From contig JARGXX010000010.1 in NCBI GenBank assembly GCA_030374765.1, positions 186,001 through 250,000 of the forward strand: a stretch of DNA of 64,000 nt. The letters run 5' to 3'. Shown piece after piece: positions 61,601 to 64,000 of this stretch. A program made the translations under genes and the position numbers. The stretch's first letter is position 1. Every line of letters begins with the position of its first letter. The stretch is from Agarophyton chilense (lineage: Eukaryota; Rhodophyta; Florideophyceae; Gracilariales; Gracilariaceae). The notes under the pieces are model-generated. The model worked only from the letters and a program-made list of their open reading frames with translations, had not been told where the DNA came from and searched no databases.

Positions 61601-64000
61601 GCTTGCGCTCGGAAGCAACGACATCGTGGATACGTGGGTGCTAAACTTGGCGACATTTTTGGCACGTGCTTAGCGATGCAAGACCATGGAGATAGCCGGG
61701 TGCGACTAGCAGGATTTGAGATTTTTGCGGCGTCATTGGACGTTCTTTTCCTTGCACAAAGATCATTCGCTTTGTTACCTGAACAGCATGTTTTAACTAA
61801 TAACGAAACAGCCGGTTCATCCTCCTCTACCGCTGCGCCAAACCATGTGGGTGTCTATGAATATCAGAACGGATCATCAGATGGAAACCTTATGGACAAC
61901 GATTCCATGCCATTGGTACGTGTTGCATCAAATCCGATTACTGGTTTAGATTTTTCACGTTCTATGAGTCTTCCCATTTCTCGGAGTGCCTCACGGAATG
62001 ACTTCAATGGAAATGAAGTTCAACCAGAGAGACAGGAATCAGGAAAGGAGGAAGATGCGGAAATGACACTGAAGATAGAATCAATATTTTCTCAAGGAGG
62101 CTCTTGTGCATTTTATGGAGATGACACGTCAAATGCTCGGCTAAATTTCGAAGAACGAGGATGGCAAGTCTTGTGCCATTTTGTAACGGCAAGTTTAGGC
62201 ATCGGCAAGTACGTTGACTTTGTAGTACAACGAGCTTGTTTAGAATACTTGAAAGCTTGTATGATGAACGCATTACGTGGACGTTCTAGCGGGGCTCGGG
62301 TTATAGCGTTTGAACACATCGAGCTGCTATGGGAGGCTGTGAACCGTTTGATCGGCTCGCCTTGGCGCACTTTGAATGCCCTAGCCATGTGGGTTGTGTG
62401 TACTATTTTGAATGTCGGGCTTTATTCTTCTGTTATGCCGCGGAAACGAGGCCTGACAAAGCAACGGGGTGCGCAACTCAGTGAGTTTCTTACGAAACAA
62501 GTTTTCCCTCGAGCAGAATCAATGCTGAAGCACGGAAACAGAGAAACACGTATTTGGGGCATGCGGTTATTAGAGGTCTACATCAGGGCAAGGGACATGA
62601 ATGGTAGCGTTTTGCAGATTGCACCCCCCCCTCCTGGTCGAGTGGTTCGATGTCTTGATCGTTTGAAGCATGACTGGTGCGAAAATGTGCAAGAAGGGGT
62701 AAAGAACTTGCTCAATATTCACTACAATGCTTTGAACAAGAAGGGGGCTTCTCAAGTGCAGTCATTCACAGCACAGGCACAAAGTTTCATGACCATGAGG
62801 CGCTATCATTTGGATGACCTAGAAGGAACCGAATCTAATCAAGTTGAGTTGTGGTTTCCCCCTCTCCCGAAACAGGTTCCTACCGGGGAGATAGAGCTGT
62901 ACTGTAGAACGCTCGAGGCGTTTGCTAATACCGAAATTGAAGGAGGGGAGGAAACTGAACTATCAAAGACCGCAGATGCTCAAGAGAACGATGTGGAAGA
63001 TGATGGAGATGATTATGAAGACGAGCTTGAACAAGAAGAGGTCGAAAACGAAGATATCCTATCGTCTGAAGATGAGGAGCACGGATCTCATGAAAGTCAA
63101 GTGGATCATGCTTTGGAAAACAGTAAGATGGGCGATTTCTCGCGGCCATCTGATGTGTTAAGGACTTCTGTTACTAATTCTGCAGCAATAGAAGCATTTA
63201 AAATATCCCATGAAGCGCAAGAAAACGATTCGGATGTTTCTGTCCCGGAGTCTTTGCAATCATTGGAGAATACGTTGAGCGACTCCTCTACATTGTCTAC
63301 AACTGTGTTAAAGGCAAACGAAGGAACTATAGAGGATGATGAAGACCATGAATTCCCTGCAGCGTGTGAAGATGGACCCAAAGGAATTACTCAATCACCC
63401 TATCCAATTGATAGTAGCAAGGTTAAGGCATTCGATGGCAGTAAGCACAATAGAACTGACTCAGATGGTGACTATCTCGAAGAAGAAGAGGAAGTAGTCA
63501 ATGTCACGGATGAAGACGATGTTTTGGTGGATGTAGAGTCTGTTCCAGCTGAGAAAAAGATGTCACTGCACTCCCCTCAAACTGCAACTCCAAAACCTGA
63601 ATTGAACCCCGACTTGGACGAGGGCAGGCAAGTGCTACGAAGAAAGGGTTCTTTTACGAGTCGCCCTAGCGCTGGTATTACCATCGAGGAAGGTGATGCT
63701 CCTCGTTTGGCTCGAAGAAGATCGATGGACATTGGGCTAAAATCAGCACTGATGGAAAAATCCCCAGATTTAGGACACCTTGAGTCTGAGTCTTCATCTC
63801 AAGTTCTGAGCCCTCGTCTACTTCGCCGGAAGTCGCTGAAGTCTCCTACATCAGGGCCTCGAATTTCGGAATCGTTTCGAAATCGAAGCGGAGATCAAGT
63901 CTCCGCTGAAGGGGTTCGCGGAAAGGATTTTTCGAACGAGTCTGGGCCATCCTCATGGCGTTTTCGCCGTAAGTCTTCAAGAGGGAATCCCTTTGTCGAT
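58649..64000 (+). CDS. Large intronless host protein, helical-repeat-like, N-terminal 1784 residues
   Basis: One uninterrupted frame from ATG 58649 (MASLEHDEVNLPWGKFSY) to the right edge, 1784 codons with no stop or intron; the C-terminus lies outside. TAG at 58571 upstream in frame, so this is the first ATG. Residues 1-100 look globular. About 240-275 is a TPR-like helix pair (DALLGLAILGHRRYRQAAEL). From about 330 to 1330 there are long amphipathic helices like ARM/HEAT solenoids, for example LAVKLASTRMLEFICEQLG and ALHAWDAVSKALIRAAKG. There are Ser-rich linkers near 955-985 and 1100-1120, a strongly acidic stretch near 1446-1470, then a disordered tail with basophilic kinase-type sites RRKGS (1664-1668), RRRS (1689-1692), RRKS (1726-1729) and RRKSS (1773-1777). 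I do not recognise the family. A scaffold regulated by phosphorylation is a guess. Confidence 0.85.
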   Translation, partial: MASLEHDEVNLPWGKFSYTTEGLATTCYMEGISHKSYPHTPDQPAGKRLLFRVELPARCFVLSVAVKLPNAPQPALYALDHIEVERSLKNGEYETVYDGYKALQERPDQSVVTVRKEEPIKSLTHCEGTDSASSGSPTSVDQSASSIVETIQISRKKVMEVRRAADTLRLTLIDVVDSPEGSETDETLRSLSTNGGSDNGELRILGVVVVGYVRGQTPAPNRLKVLLDCSAKLGLDNAMADRAEVDALLGLAILGHRRYRQAAELLQRASELTLQVAKEDAESGFIVEDAILWAAELNLLSAHAYFEHIPMSNDGIIRLVQVADASNRSGKKVFESSKDIQKLSEEFLDLRTELLCMLEDLVTMLVHFLGESNSLAVKLASTRMLEFICEQLGCAIARHMGDILNQVLRSYSACLPFGARERAAAASFAYDSMEDCFERLIDICCRLFPLTEHTVLLKIYEGTLIPVFLDGFHEADYLHHNEEEDAEEAADELMTTAVAQTLRVIYLALNILSSDARVPSSLLSRLLNILVTENGNARTPLLLRRAALHAWDAVSKALIRAAKGSHVKVFGDHLHVLQDYLPSLLFETRRTTFQYKDVEDEGDGELEITKEEYVTPTNSQVFQHVLDMRNKRIEIVDRHTLRRLIQIIRAICDQIEPTEDEEGRSIDITLNLLKALGETISALLMSSLIDVSYHEAAASGNGEEHSFEFGQLPAQIMVVSDILTDMFNCFWSAVKLLPVHAANDVVRSAPVRAVLGWCVDRMSHSAPPKGMLRLLSVTVKGLQNDLNSSMYDLPAVPSAPHEATFLGIYRAVLQWLPQTREEETFDLLDVLHENVSDDFMANDLALLVKGLGDQGEQLQARTEVSLELVAEIVASNVPKRLDLALSSLKALEEPRHGSQRIANGFPSSSKANSSSYTRRMHVSGGSSSSDSMEQSFYLHVVLASCFDLFDALGRAASRRAGPSFMGEKIDAFVEHAALCVRCLHACARKQRHRGYVGAKLGDIFGTCLAMQDHGDSRVRLAGFEIFAASLDVLFLAQRSFALLPEQHVLTNNETAGSSSSTAAPNHVGVYEYQNGSSDGNLMDNDSMPLVRVASNPITGLDFSRSMSLPISRSASRNDFNGNEVQPERQESGKEEDAEMTLKIESIFSQGGSCAFYGDDTSNARLNFEERGWQVLCHFVTASLGIGKYVDFVVQRACLEYLKACMMNALRGRSSGARVIAFEHIELLWEAVNRLIGSPWRTLNALAMWVVCTILNVGLYSSVMPRKRGLTKQRGAQLSEFLTKQVFPRAESMLKHGNRETRIWGMRLLEVYIRARDMNGSVLQIAPPPPGRVVRCLDRLKHDWCENVQEGVKNLLNIHYNALNKKGASQVQSFTAQAQSFMTMRRYHLDDLEGTESNQVELWFPPLPKQVPTGEIELYCRTLEAFANTEIEGGEETELSKTADAQENDVEDDGDDYEDELEQEEVENEDILSSEDEEHGSHESQVDHALENSKMGDFSRPSDVLRTSVTNSAAIEAFKISHEAQENDSDVSVPESLQSLENTLSDSSTLSTTVLKANEGTIEDDEDHEFPAACEDGPKGITQSPYPIDSSKVKAFDGSKHNRTDSDGDYLEEEEEVVNVTDEDDVLVDVESVPAEKKMSLHSPQTATPKPELNPDLDEGRQVLRRKGSFTSRPSAGITIEEGDAPRLARRRSMDIGLKSALMEKSPDLGHLESESSSQVLSPRLLRRKSLKSPTSGPRISESFRNRSGDQVSAEGVRGKDFSNESGPSSWRFRRKSSRGNPFVD

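Noticed and set aside
1..64000. tRNA, rRNA or CRISPR features
   Set aside because: No cloverleaf-like or conserved rRNA segment was seen, and there is no spaced direct-repeat array; the 12-bp array at 57956 has no spacers.

Overview
This is nuclear DNA of a eukaryote, dominated by LTR retrotransposons, with a few intronless host genes at the edges. The mix of Ty3/gypsy chromoviruses, Ty1/copia, PIF/Harbinger and pogo-like elements, a secreted tyrosinase, and long intronless host genes packed against repeats suggests a transposon-rich alga. A multicellular red alga of the Chondrus type is my best guess, but this is inference and I cannot test it here.

Layout. 1-440: 3' end of an unknown host gene. 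441-3423: no secure gene. 3424-4923: intact intronless tyrosinase with a signal peptide, a Cys-rich domain and a Ser/Pro linker. 5319-8236: complete PIF/Harbinger DNA transposon with perfect 15-bp TIRs and a TTA target duplication; its transposase is intact and its Myb-like partner is broken by one stop. 8237-16205: old repeats, including a solo LTR at 10246-10957, a fragment of the antisense retrotransposon ORF at 11240-12170, and a dead pogo/Tigger-like transposase at 14152-14997. 16206-57832: one Ty1/copia element (E, minus strand, about 4.5 kb of its own sequence) blown up to 41.6 kb by nested insertions. 58649-64000: a long intronless host gene running off the right edge.

The nest. Copia E holds two independent insertions. 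The first is chromovirus A (18546-49104, minus), which holds chromovirus B (25551-45641, plus), which holds chromovirus C (32755-42481, minus). The second is gypsy element D (49931-56477, minus), whose 5' LTR is split by an unrelated solo LTR (55281-56194). Target duplications (TTTGG for C with one mismatch, ACAT for D, GAGAA for the solo LTR), LTR pairs and resumption of the interrupted reading frames support the order. A, B and C are decayed; D is the youngest (11 differences between its 390-bp LTRs) and keeps long gag-protease and RT-RNaseH-integrase frames.

Most interesting: A, B and C each carry, between the pol/chromodomain 3' end and the 3' LTR, a roughly 490-560-residue ORF on the opposite strand to gag-pol. 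The three copies, plus the fragment at 11240-12170, are recognisably one protein family, present in elements with two different LTR types, and I do not recognise any known domain in it. An antisense accessory gene of a chromovirus lineage is the best candidate here for an undescribed system.
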